A DNA stretch of 64,000 bases, from the NCBI RefSeq assembly GCF_038396615.1, contig NZ_CP121689.1, positions 2,058,001-2,122,000 of the forward strand, given 5' to 3'. The DNA comes from Thermatribacter velox (GTDB lineage Bacteria > Atribacterota > Atribacteria > Atribacterales > Thermatribacteraceae). Numbering within the stretch: position 1 is the first letter of the stretch; each line of letters starts with the position of its first letter. The translations under genes and the position numbers were made by a program. The notes under the pieces were generated by a model. The model worked only from the letters and a program-made list of their open reading frames with translations. It searched no databases and was not told the origin of the DNA. Positions 24,750 through 33,230 of the stretch are shown here, in pieces.

Positions 24750-24785
24750 TTGTTGGTAAGTATTGATGTATGATATCATATAAGT
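24750..24785 (+). promoter_or_regulatory. Promoter/operator region of the GntR-TRAP operon with a 12-bp palindrome
   Basis: TATGATATCATA (24769-24780) is a perfect palindrome five bases before the GntR start codon. TTGTTG (24750-24755), 18 bases and TATCAT (24774-24779) could be the promoter; transcription would then begin at or within a base or two of the ATG at 24786, and no ribosome-binding site is visible. This suggests a leaderless mRNA whose -10 is covered by an operator, probably for the encoded GntR protein itself. Confidence 0.45.
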
Positions 24786-25493
24786 ATGAATGACAAAAAC
24801 AAAGTTTTCCGCCCAGTAGGTAATCTATCCCTGTTGAGATTAACGCTGGAGCGCATTGAGGAATCGCTTTTGTCCCGCCAGCTCAAGCCTGGTGATTGGC
24901 TTCCTCCCCAAAGTGAGCTCTGCAATATGCTGGGTGTTAGCAGAAGCACAGTTCGAGAAGCTTTGAGAATGTTGGAAGCAATCGGCATTGTTAAAACAGT
25001 GCGTGGTAAAGGAACCTACATACCTGAAAAACCTTCTGGAGAAAATTTGAATCCCCTGATTTTCTCTTTTCTTTTAGAAAGCAGCTCCAGCGAAGATATT
25101 TTTGAATTCCGGGCCGTCATAGAACCTGTTCTCACCGCTTTAGCAGCCCAAAAAGCAACTGAAGAAGATTTTAATCGCCTGAGAAAAATACTGGCAGACT
25201 TAAAAGAAGCTCTCAATAAGAAGTACCCGACCGATGAATTAGCTAAAAAAGATATGGCTTTCCACAAAGCTATTTTCGCTTGTTGCAAGAACCCTTACCT
25301 TGAAAAAATAGGTGTTGTAGCCCTTAAACTTTTCAGAAATTCCATTGCTCGCTCGATTACAATAGACCCTCTGAGCGCTATAACTGACCATGAAAATATT
25401 CTAAAAGCGATGGAAAGCAAAGATGCATCAAAGATACACAGCGTAGTGCTTTCTATCCTTGAAGGATGGAAAAAGAGAGCCTTTGAAACATAA
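24786..25493 (+). CDS. GntR-family (FadR/FCD subfamily) transcriptional regulator
   Basis: A 235-aa regulator. Residues 15-80 form the winged helix-turn-helix (IEESLLSRQLKPGDWLPPQS, then LGVSRSTVREALRMLEAIGIV). Residues 100-230 form the all-helical FCD ligand domain, with the metal-binding pattern D-x4-H in KDMAFHKAIFACCKN and a further His in SAITDHENILKAM. FCD regulators respond to organic or sugar acids. It is the first gene of a plus-strand operon with a racemase-like enzyme, a TRAP importer and an isomerase, so it probably senses their substrate. No ribosome-binding site precedes its ATG. Confidence 0.92.
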   Translation: MNDKNKVFRPVGNLSLLRLTLERIEESLLSRQLKPGDWLPPQSELCNMLGVSRSTVREALRMLEAIGIVKTVRGKGTYIPEKPSGENLNPLIFSFLLESSSSEDIFEFRAVIEPVLTALAAQKATEEDFNRLRKILADLKEALNKKYPTDELAKKDMAFHKAIFACCKNPYLEKIGVVALKLFRNSIARSITIDPLSAITDHENILKAMESKDASKIHSVVLSILEGWKKRAFET

Positions 25494-25530
25494 CTAATTT
25501 TTCCAAAATTTTTAAAAGGAGGTTATCCCC

Positions 25531-26196
25531 TTGGTCAAAATAGCTGCCGTTTATACCGCCTTAGCCCTGGTAGAACCCTTAAAAAAGATTTTTAAAGAAG
25601 TTTTTCCGGAAGCGCAACTTGTTAATATTGTCGACGACAGCCTCATAGGTGAAGTAATAAGCAAGGATGGACCAACTAAAAGCGTCAAAAGAAGACTTCT
25701 TATGTGTTACGAGATAGGTTTTGAAAGTGGCGCTGATGCAATACTCAACACCTGTTCTTCGGTGGGAGAAGTGGTAGACCTCCTTCAGCCACTTTTCGAC
25801 AAACCCATTTTCAAAATTGATCAGCCCATGGCCCAGGAAGCAGTGAAAATGGCCGAGAAGATAGGTGTTCTGGCTACCCTGCCGACCACTCTGGGACCCA
25901 CCAAGCGACTTGTTCTCTCTGAAGCTTCCAAGCTAAACAAGAAAATAGAGATTAAAGATGCCCTGGCAAAAGGAGCTTTTGAAGCCCTAATGAAGGGTAA
26001 CTTAGCAGAACATGACCAGCTCATTAAGCAAGCGGCCCTCGAGCTGGCCAGCGAGGTAGATGCTTTTGTGCTTGCTCAAGGTTCCATGGCCAGAATGGAA
26101 AAAGAGTTAGCATCCCTTACTGGGAAAAGAGTCTTTTCGAGCCCAGAAATGGGCGTAAGGGCTCTCAAACAATACTTTATGGGGGGTGGTAGATAG
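25531..26196 (+). CDS. Aspartate/glutamate/hydantoin racemase family protein
   Basis: A 221-aa protein of the Asp/Glu racemase superfamily. The two expected catalytic cysteines are not both clear: one lies in ILNTCSSVGEVVDLL (near residue 75), while the C-terminal site reads VLAQGSMARM, where related enzymes usually carry Cys. It may therefore be a lyase or isomerase relative rather than a true racemase. The start is TTG at 25531 after a strong AAAGGAGGT. It lies 37 bases after the GntR gene and before the TRAP binding protein, so it probably acts on the imported organic or sugar acid. Confidence 0.82.
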   Translation: MVKIAAVYTALALVEPLKKIFKEVFPEAQLVNIVDDSLIGEVISKDGPTKSVKRRLLMCYEIGFESGADAILNTCSSVGEVVDLLQPLFDKPIFKIDQPMAQEAVKMAEKIGVLATLPTTLGPTKRLVLSEASKLNKKIEIKDALAKGAFEALMKGNLAEHDQLIKQAALELASEVDAFVLAQGSMARMEKELASLTGKRVFSSPEMGVRALKQYFMGGGR

Positions 26197-26262
26197 GCTA
26201 AGTTTTTGGGGTTTTTTTAAAAAGCTTAAGATAATTTTTCAGAAAGCAAGGTGGTGAAAAGC

Positions 26263-27264
26263 GTGAGAAAGAAAATCTTTCTTCTTATAGGGGTAATGAT
26301 GGTGCTTCTGGTTTTTGGTGCTTCCGCCTTTGCAGCCAGCAAAATAACCCTAAAATATGCTCACATGAATTCTCCGACAAGCGTAGCTGGAAGACAAGCT
26401 GATTACTTTGCAAAACTCGTTGAGGAAAAAACCGGAGGGGCAGTAAGAGTCGAAGTATACCCTTCCTCTCAGCTGGGTAATCTCCAAGAACAAGCTGAAA
26501 TGGTAAGTATGGGCACAGTTGCGCTTCACCATAACACCATGGCAGGTATCGGTTCTCTCTACCAACCATTTGAAGCTTTCGATACCCCCTATCTGTACGA
26601 GAGCGTGGATCATCTCCTGAAAGTTACCGACCCACAAACCTCGCCAATTATGCAGTCATTATCTCAACAGCTTGTCAATGCCCGCAATGTGCGAGTCTTA
26701 TATACTTTTTATTTTGGAACCAGACATCTGACATGTGATAGGCCCATTTACAAGCCAGAAGACCTCAAGGGAGTCAAAATCAGGGCTATACCATTCCCCA
26801 TTTACATGACTGCTGTAGAAGGTCTGGGAGCAATTGCGGTACCAATAGACTGGGCTGAAGTTCCAACAGCCCTTGCCACAGGCGCAGTAAATGGCCAGGA
26901 AAATCCCGTGAATGTGGTGCTTGCCAACAAGCTCTATGAAACTCAAAAATACCTTATGCTAACAGGACACATAATGGGTGCCGAAGTGGTTGTCATGAAT
27001 GAAAAGACATGGCAAAAACTCTCTCCAGAAATCCAGCAGGCTATTCAAGAAGCAGCCGCTGAAGCCAGTAAAACAGCTACTCAATGGACCATCGAATCCG
27101 AACAAAATGACATTCAAGCCCTTAAAGAAAAGGGTATGACTGTAATTGGACCCGACGAAGGACTTGATATCGAGGCATTCAAAGCAAGCGTTTGGAAACT
27201 TGTACAGGAGAGATTCGGAGAAAAATATGGCGAATTTTACGAAAAAGTAAAGGCCATGAAGTGA
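26263..27264 (+). CDS. dctP: TRAP transporter solute-binding protein, DctP family
   Basis: Periplasmic binding protein (about 333 aa) of a TRAP importer, which uses an ion gradient. A signal peptide lies at residues 1-25 (RKKIFLLIGVMMVLLVFGAS, cleavage after AFA). The mature part has ITLKYAHMNSPTSVAGRQAD and the ligand-clamping Arg in DLKGVKIRAIPFPIY, then WAEVPTALATGAVNGQENP; all are DctP hallmarks and imply a carboxylate ligand. GTG 26263 is preferred, eight bases after AAGGTGG; the GTG at 26251 sits on that site. A very strong stem-loop follows, which should raise binding protein over the membrane subunits. Confidence 0.93.
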   Translation: MRKKIFLLIGVMMVLLVFGASAFAASKITLKYAHMNSPTSVAGRQADYFAKLVEEKTGGAVRVEVYPSSQLGNLQEQAEMVSMGTVALHHNTMAGIGSLYQPFEAFDTPYLYESVDHLLKVTDPQTSPIMQSLSQQLVNARNVRVLYTFYFGTRHLTCDRPIYKPEDLKGVKIRAIPFPIYMTAVEGLGAIAVPIDWAEVPTALATGAVNGQENPVNVVLANKLYETQKYLMLTGHIMGAEVVVMNEKTWQKLSPEIQQAIQEAAAEASKTATQWTIESEQNDIQALKEKGMTVIGPDEGLDIEAFKASVWKLVQERFGEKYGEFYEKVKAMK

Positions 27265-27277
27265 TCTTGTAATGTAG

Positions 27278-27331
27278 GGCTCCCCTCTCCAAAGAGGAGA
27301 TAGCTCTTTGGAGAGGGGAGCCTCTCTTTTT
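27278..27331 (+). terminator. Strong stem-loop terminator/attenuator after dctP
   Basis: A perfect 19-bp stem (27278-27296 with 27304-27322, core CTCCCCTCTCCAAAGAG) with a 7-base loop is followed by TCTCTTTTT. It lies between dctP and dctQ inside the operon. Read-through would be needed to express dctQ and dctM. Confidence 0.9.
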
Positions 27332-27355
27332 GAAAACAAGAGGTGTAAATGGACG

Positions 27356-27826
27356 ATGAAAGGAAATTCGTTTTTAGAAAAAGTAAGTCGTTGCTGTGAG
27401 CTCATCGCTAAGATATCACTTGTTGCTCTGATGCTTTTTGTGTTTACCCAAATCATCTTGCGCAATATTTTTATGCTTGGCTTTCCCCAACTGGATGAAA
27501 GCTCGAGGTTAGCCCACCTGGTTTTGCTTTTTATGATGGTTCCTGTCCTTTTTGCAGAAGAAGCCCACATTAAAGTTGAAGTATTGAAAAGATTTTTGAG
27601 TCCCAAAGCTGACCGACTGGTTAATCTGATATCGCAATCCTTAAGTTTAGGATTTGTGGTAATCTTTATGTTCAGTAGCGTTATGCTGCTTGAGAGCATC
27701 TGGGATGTCCCCACCGCAGCCCTTAGAATTCCCAGCATCATACTCTATGCAGCACCAATCACGGGGATTGTTTTTTCCAGCTTTTTCATAACGAACAGGA
27801 TAATTCAGGTTTTTATGGAAAGATGA
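27356..27826 (+). CDS. dctQ: TRAP transporter small membrane subunit, DctQ family
   Basis: A 156-aa membrane protein with four predicted helices. The DctQ pattern is visible: LVALMLFVFTQIILRNIFML, then the DESSRLAHLVLLFMMVPVLF motif and AEEAHIKVEVL. It forms the membrane unit with DctM. The longer frame from 27308 begins inside the dctP stem-loop and is rejected; ATG 27356 has GAGGTG about 12 bases before it. It is followed by dctM after 13 bases. Confidence 0.9.
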   Translation: MKGNSFLEKVSRCCELIAKISLVALMLFVFTQIILRNIFMLGFPQLDESSRLAHLVLLFMMVPVLFAEEAHIKVEVLKRFLSPKADRLVNLISQSLSLGFVVIFMFSSVMLLESIWDVPTAALRIPSIILYAAPITGIVFSSFFITNRIIQVFMER

Positions 27827-27839
27827 GAGGGGAGAAAAA

Positions 27840-29126
27840 GTGAGCGGAATACTACTGCTTCTCTGCTTTGGTATACTATTGCTCCTCAAAGTACCACTTG
27901 GGGTCAGCTTTGTAATATCAAGCGCCCTCTATCTTTTGCTAAACGGCCTTCCTATTACCTGCGTTGCACAACGCATGGTGAACTCCATTAGTTACTCTTT
28001 TCCGCTGTTGGCGGTACCTCTGTTCATTTTTCTGGGTTCACTCATGAATACTACCCAGCTTACCAGGAGGATTTTTGACGCGGCAAAGCTTTTTGTTGGA
28101 TCAGTAAGAGGTGGTCTGGCTTACGTGAATGTTTTAGCAAGTTTGATTTTCTCGGGAATCTCGGGAGCTGCCCTTGCTGACGTAGGAGGCCTGGGAAATA
28201 TTGAAATGAAAGCAATGCGCGATGAAGGCTACAGTGATGAAGCTTCAGTAGGTATAACTCTTGCCTCTGGCACCATCGGACCTATTTTCCCGCCCAGTAT
28301 CCCTTTAATCATTTATGCTGCTGTGGCTGAAGTTTCCGGGGTAAGACTATTAATAGCCGGTGTTATACCTGGCATTCTCATTGCTGCTTTTCTCTGTGTT
28401 CTCATCGCTTTTTTCGCTAAAAGAAAAAATTATCCGGTTCACATCTCAACATCGAGCTCCCGAGAAAAATGGAAAACTATCAAAGAAACCCTGCCTATCT
28501 TGATACTACCTCCTTTTCTGGTGGGAAGCCTCCTTATGGGGTGGTTTGGACCCACGGAAATAGGAGCGGTAGCTTGTGTATATACCATTTTGATAAGCCG
28601 TTTCGTCTACAGAGAACTTTCGCTACAAAAGTTTTGGCTGGCAGTCAAAGAAGCCATTCGGTCTACAGCATTGATAATGTTTACTGTTGCCTCGGCTTCT
28701 ATTTTTGCCTGGTGCCTTACTGTTGCCCAAGTTCCCCAGAATCTAACCTCTTTAATGCTTTCCGTTTCTCAAAACCCCATAGTGCTTTTGCTTTTCACCA
28801 ACTTACTTCTTCTGGCTATCGGCACCTTTATGGAGTCTATATCAGCCATATTGGTAATAACTCCCCTGGTAACCCCAATGTTGGTACGAGCAGGTGTCGA
28901 TCCAGTCCACATTGGCATTGTCATCGTGCTAAATCTTATGATTGGACTTTTGACACCACCAGTCGGCATGAGTCTTTATATGGGCAGCATTGTCACCGGT
29001 ATACCCTTCGAGCGCATAACCAAATACATTGTACCCTGGCTCTTACCGCTTCTGCTTTCCCTGCTGGTGGTAACCTTTATACCCCAACTCTCCCTGTGGT
29101 TGCCAAGCTTAATTTTTGGCAAATAA
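27840..29126 (+). CDS. dctM: TRAP transporter large membrane subunit, DctM family
   Basis: A 428-aa transport subunit with about 12 hydrophobic helices. Family segments include PLLAVPLFIFLGSLMNTTQL, FSGISGAALADVGGLGNIEM, ASGTIGPIFPPSIPLIIYAA and MIGLLTPPVGMSLYMGSIV. It carries substrate across the inner membrane, driven by sodium or protons. The start is GTG 27840 after GAGGGGAG. The stop is followed by a ribosome-binding site and the isomerase gene after 13 bases. Confidence 0.95.
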   Translation: MSGILLLLCFGILLLLKVPLGVSFVISSALYLLLNGLPITCVAQRMVNSISYSFPLLAVPLFIFLGSLMNTTQLTRRIFDAAKLFVGSVRGGLAYVNVLASLIFSGISGAALADVGGLGNIEMKAMRDEGYSDEASVGITLASGTIGPIFPPSIPLIIYAAVAEVSGVRLLIAGVIPGILIAAFLCVLIAFFAKRKNYPVHISTSSSREKWKTIKETLPILILPPFLVGSLLMGWFGPTEIGAVACVYTILISRFVYRELSLQKFWLAVKEAIRSTALIMFTVASASIFAWCLTVAQVPQNLTSLMLSVSQNPIVLLLFTNLLLLAIGTFMESISAILVITPLVTPMLVRAGVDPVHIGIVIVLNLMIGLLTPPVGMSLYMGSIVTGIPFERITKYIVPWLLPLLLSLLVVTFIPQLSLWLPSLIFGK

Positions 29127-29139
29127 AGGAGGAAAAGCA

Positions 29140-30027
29140 ATGGGAAAAACGTGGCCAGTTTCGATTGGAACAGTTATATACCGTGGATATGACCTGAAAA
29201 CAACTTTTCAAAGCCTTTCCAAGCTGGGAATAAAATATGTAGACCTGGACTGGATCAGGCCTCCTTCAACCGGCTTTAGGGGAGAAGGATACGGAGTTCA
29301 CATAAACGAAGAAAATTACACTAAAGCTCGCGAAATACGTCGCATGATGGAAGATTATGGACTGGAATCTATAAGTTTCAGTGGCCACATGTTTTTGATA
29401 ACCGAAAAGGATTTGGACCTCTTTTACAAAAAAATGGAGTTTGCCAAAAACATAGGCGCTCAATATATTGCCACAGTTGAAGGACCAAAGTCAGAAGAAC
29501 AGCGTTTCTTGAGCAATCTGGAACGAATCGAAAAAAGAGCGGAAGAGTTGGGTATAGTGGTATGTCTTGAAACCGGCATGCCTGGAGACATAATTCAAAA
29601 TGCCGATGATGCCCAAAGAATTCTGAAAAAAGTAAATTCTCCCTACTTAGGTCTGTCTTATGATTTTGGTAATGCCTATTATGCAAACCGTGGCAAAATT
29701 AATTTCCTGGATGAATTAAGTAAAGCTCTACCGTTCACTAAATTACTCCACTTTAAAGACGTAAAGGTAGAAAAAGGCAATGGTGAGTTGATAATAAGTA
29801 ATTGTATCCCCGGTCAGGGCGTCATTGACTTCGAAGCCATCTGTCAGTTCCTAACCCAGCGAAACGAAATCCTGCCGATCACCATAGAAGTAACCTACTT
29901 CTGCGAAAGCAAAAACTGGGAACCTTTTGAAATAAAAGACCATACGAAGCCACTCGAAAAAGTAGAAGCCATGATAAAGGAAGCAGTTGGCTTCCTCGAG
30001 CGGAACCTAAACCCGGATAAAATCTAA
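29140..30027 (+). CDS. Sugar phosphate isomerase/epimerase (xylose isomerase-like TIM barrel)
   Basis: A 295-aa TIM-barrel protein of the AP-endonuclease-2/xylose-isomerase-like family. Metal-binding residues can be placed in SFSGHMFLITEKD, ATVEGPKSEEQ, CLETGMPGDI, LGLSYDFGNAYYAN and LLHFKDVKVEKG; the G-Q-G-x-I-D-F motif (PGQGVIDFEAI) is typical. ATG 29140 follows AAAGGAGGA; the longer frame (29116) overlaps dctM. It is the last gene of the GntR-racemase-TRAP operon and probably isomerises the imported compound. The substrate is unknown; hydroxypyruvate isomerase or 2-oxo-tetronate isomerase types are candidates. Confidence 0.85.
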   Translation: MGKTWPVSIGTVIYRGYDLKTTFQSLSKLGIKYVDLDWIRPPSTGFRGEGYGVHINEENYTKAREIRRMMEDYGLESISFSGHMFLITEKDLDLFYKKMEFAKNIGAQYIATVEGPKSEEQRFLSNLERIEKRAEELGIVVCLETGMPGDIIQNADDAQRILKKVNSPYLGLSYDFGNAYYANRGKINFLDELSKALPFTKLLHFKDVKVEKGNGELIISNCIPGQGVIDFEAICQFLTQRNEILPITIEVTYFCESKNWEPFEIKDHTKPLEKVEAMIKEAVGFLERNLNPDKI

Positions 30028-30053
30028 AAATTGAAATAGTTAATCGCCAGCAC

Positions 30054-32063
30054 CTATTCAACGATAATCATCTGGTGTCCTTCAATTTTAGGAACCGTAA
30101 AGCTTATGTACTTTCCGTCTTGTTGAAATGGTAAGATCTGATCTTCCGGGATACATCTTACCCTTTCAACATTAAAATCAACTCTTAAAGAAATCCTTAC
30201 ATCTTGCAAGGGTATAAGGTCTTCTACCACCTGCAACTCCCCTTTGCTGGTGATGGGGAAATATAGTAGATGTAGCAAAAGGGAACTCTCTTTACGGAGT
30301 ACTGTTATTTCTCCTGAAACTGGAAAATTGGAAACCCTAACTAGAGAAAATGGCAAAAGCCTATCAATACAACCTCCAACAACCTTTCTGTACACCGGAT
30401 AAGCCCACTTTCTGTACATAGCGAAAATAGGATGGGTAATGTAAATTACCCCCCCAATCTGAACAATGGCTGGTTCCTCGGTAAGCTCTGCAGGCGGAGT
30501 CTGTCCGTGCGAACAAAAGGCTTTCCAACTCCGGTTAAAGTAGGGGCGGACCAACCTTCCCAGGATTTCTCCCTTCTCAGAAAGTAGCGAAACTCTACTT
30601 CCTCGTTCATAAAGAATATAGTCGTATTTTTGATCCAGCGACGGTAAAACTTCGCTTATCCGCAGATATTCCTGCTCGAAAGGCGAGGGACCAAGATAAC
30701 GAAGCCCCAGCTCGGGCAAGGCAAAATCTTTCTTATTTATATCCAATCCAGACTCGTGGCTCAAAATCAGCTTTCCACCTTTTTCCAGAAAACACCTTAT
30801 TTTTTGAACCAACTGAGCATCAAACAGTACTTCGTCGGGGGCAATAATCAAAAAATAGTGGTCAAAATCACTTTCTTTATCAATGAGATGAAACTGGTGA
30901 TGGAGTTCAGTAAGTAAAAGAGTAGCTCCCTCATCTGATGCTTTTCCATAAATTTCTCCAAAACCCAGGGCAGGTCCCTCGGATCTTGAACAAACTAAAA
31001 CCCCAATATCAGCTTGAAGTTCCGCTCCCTCACACCACTTTTCTTTTTTTGCTACTTCTTCATACACCGAACCTATTAATTTGTAGGTTACCTCATCCAA
31101 TTTGCCCCGGGGATGAAGCTGATCTCCAATTGAACACTTAGCACCAAGTGCCAGACACCGAAAGCATTCGTAAAGTAAGGCTGCCTTGCTTTTGAGGCCG
31201 CCGAAATCCCCCCATATGAGGTGGAAACGTCCGGTCATGCCTACAACTTCTTTACCCAAAGGTAGGCAATATCTTGCCATCATGGGAAAGTGCAGGTAAC
31301 CCCATCCTCCTGTAGGAAGAGACTCGATTTCCAGATGTGTCATATAATCAATTTCAGAACGAAGACCCTTCTGGGGTTCTTGTTGAAGACGCATCCTGGC
31401 ATTAAAAACCACCAGGGCTTCAGGAAGTTTGCTCTTTACAAGCTGCGAGAGGTGCTGCATGGCTTTCCTTTCTACAAGCAGGTTGTGTTGCAAGCGGTCT
31501 TCTTTCACATCGACTCGTAAGCCCTTACTGTGCATGCTCTTTTGGCAGTGAGGACAGAAACAGCCATCAGGATGCTGGATGATGATGTCAAACCAAAGGC
31601 CATCTATTTCTGCTCCATAGAGTTCTATGAGCTCTTTAACGTGCTCTTCCAGGTAGTCAAGATAAGGAGAGTTCAGGCATAGAAACTGCCAGCCTTTGTT
31701 CTCAAGTGGTGCTCGGCCTATTAGTCTACCCTGAGAATCAATCTGTCTCCAGTCAGGATGCTCGGAAGCAGAGAGTTCATCCCAGGCTACTGAAGTGTAG
31801 ATAGGGCAGCGAATACCTCTTTGGTGCAGGGCTTCAATCATCTCTCCCAGAAGGTCTCGCTTAAGGGAGGGGTGCATTTTACCCACCTTGGTTGGATAGT
31901 AGCAGTATCCATGATGACAGCGAGCAAATATGTTGATGGAGTTCACCCGGGCTTCAAGGAGGGTCTGGGCAAACTCTTCAGGATCAAAATCCTGAGCAAC
32001 ATCAGGGATGAAGGGGGAAGTGTGGAAATCCAGGTGTACCTGGCGGAATGGTAAAGGACTCAT
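30054..32063 (-). CDS. Putative glycoside hydrolase (GHL6-like TIM barrel with beta-galactosidase-trimerisation-like domain)
   Basis: A 669-aa soluble protein without signal peptide. Residues 5-350 look like a hypothetical-glycosidase TIM barrel: VHLDFHTSPFIPDVAQDFDP, SINIFARCHHGYCYYPTKVG, GLWFDIIIQHPDGCFCPHCQ. A middle domain (residues 360-530) resembles the glutamine-amidotransferase-like trimerisation domain of GH42 enzymes (FDHYFLIIAPDEVLF, FLEKGGKLILSHESGLDI). A beta-rich tail follows. Asp in LWFDIII and Glu in THLEIESLPTGG are possible catalytic residues. It lies 56 bases after the split UroD-like gene in one operon and converges on the TRAP operon. Substrate unknown, probably an intracellular sugar chain. 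Confidence 0.75.
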   Translation of the reverse strand: MSPLPFRQVHLDFHTSPFIPDVAQDFDPEEFAQTLLEARVNSINIFARCHHGYCYYPTKVGKMHPSLKRDLLGEMIEALHQRGIRCPIYTSVAWDELSASEHPDWRQIDSQGRLIGRAPLENKGWQFLCLNSPYLDYLEEHVKELIELYGAEIDGLWFDIIIQHPDGCFCPHCQKSMHSKGLRVDVKEDRLQHNLLVERKAMQHLSQLVKSKLPEALVVFNARMRLQQEPQKGLRSEIDYMTHLEIESLPTGGWGYLHFPMMARYCLPLGKEVVGMTGRFHLIWGDFGGLKSKAALLYECFRCLALGAKCSIGDQLHPRGKLDEVTYKLIGSVYEEVAKKEKWCEGAELQADIGVLVCSRSEGPALGFGEIYGKASDEGATLLLTELHHQFHLIDKESDFDHYFLIIAPDEVLFDAQLVQKIRCFLEKGGKLILSHESGLDINKKDFALPELGLRYLGPSPFEQEYLRISEVLPSLDQKYDYILYERGSRVSLLSEKGEILGRLVRPYFNRSWKAFCSHGQTPPAELTEEPAIVQIGGVIYITHPIFAMYRKWAYPVYRKVVGGCIDRLLPFSLVRVSNFPVSGEITVLRKESSLLLHLLYFPITSKGELQVVEDLIPLQDVRISLRVDFNVERVRCIPEDQILPFQQDGKYISFTVPKIEGHQMIIVE

Positions 32064-32119
32064 AATTTTTCCTCCTCAGAACATAAAAACCAGTACTCCT
32101 TCTAAATACGTACGTTTGC

Positions 32120-33230
32120 TCAACGATCCCAATTCTCTTCCGCTCTTTTCAAGAGCTCTCGAGCCATTTCTAGTTCCATTTCAGGAAATAGAAGATAAAG
32201 GCCGCTTGCTCCATAACGTTTTACCAAACTCTCGGCTTCATTTATCCAGTCGTCGAAATTACCATCTTCTATTTTTATCCAAAGCGATTTGCCCGCTTCC
32301 CTTGCTTTATCATATATTGGATACCATTCTTCGCTTCCCCCGTCAGGTTTACCAGCACCAGGTGTCCATTGCAGCGCGTCAAGATCTTTAACTTCGAGCA
32401 GCGCTGGGAGATGTTTTATTGCATCCACCCCATCCAGATGATAAAGGGTATAATCTAACTTGCTACACTGATAACTCAGAGAAGGCAAAAAAAACTCTTT
32501 GAACTGCTTCGGTGACATAAGTGCCGAAAAATCGCACTGAACTTTTGCAGTTTTGCCAGGTCCCCAGATTTCAAAAGTGGTATAGCTGCTACCCCCTTCA
32601 GGACCTTTGACTAACTCGTATATCTGGTCATAAAAAACAAAATACAGCTCGTCTAATTTTTGAATTAACTTTTTAACTTCCTGCGGGTTATCGATGAGAT
32701 CGTAGATAAACTCCTGTGCGCCTCGCAACACCGCCAGTACATCCAGATTTTCTCCCATATCCGGAATGTTGACCAAAAAGTCTTCCCCTGCCAGAACTTT
32801 GGCCCTGCGTATTGCATCGAGATGCGTTTTCCACCAGTCATTGTTCTCCCAGCACTGTTCCCGCAGCTTTTCACCAATTGGAGTTGCACAAGGATGGTAC
32901 CAAACCGTATCCCAGGCAAAAACAGGTTCCGCCCCCAGATAAGTCGCCACCGAAAGCGGCCCTATGTTTATATCCAAAGCAGGAAAGGACTCTCCCAGAA
33001 AAAGATGTGTTCTGCAAAAGTTGCGAAGCTCCTTGATTCTTCTTTCGACATCGAGATGAAAATCCAAAGGTGAAGCAGGATTGTCCGCATCTTCCAAGGG
33101 TTCCAGCGGCTCTTTAAGCCTGGCAATAATTCTCAAAGCGGGTCTACCAATTTTGGAACGCTCCCACCAGGCTGTAAATCTTTTTTTAGCCATTTCCCAA
33201 TCTGGTTTATATTTCAGAGGTAAAATCAAA
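32120..33230 (-). pseudogene. Uroporphyrinogen decarboxylase (UroD)-like protein, 5' end separated by an IS element
   Basis: About 370 residues of a UroD/MtaA-type TIM barrel, from KYKPDWEMAKKRFTAWWERS to the natural end. Family features are NIGPLSVATYLGAEPVF, FLVNIPDMGENLDVL, the FEIWGPGKTAKVQCDFSALM segment and YHLDGVDAIKHLPAL. The open frame continues to 33361 only by running backwards into the IS element, so those first 43 residues are not native. The original start survives on the other side of the IS (34612). Restart at an internal codon is possible but no good site is seen. Relatives are common in anaerobes and mostly uncharacterised; true haem synthesis is unlikely without other haem genes nearby. 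Confidence 0.85.
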
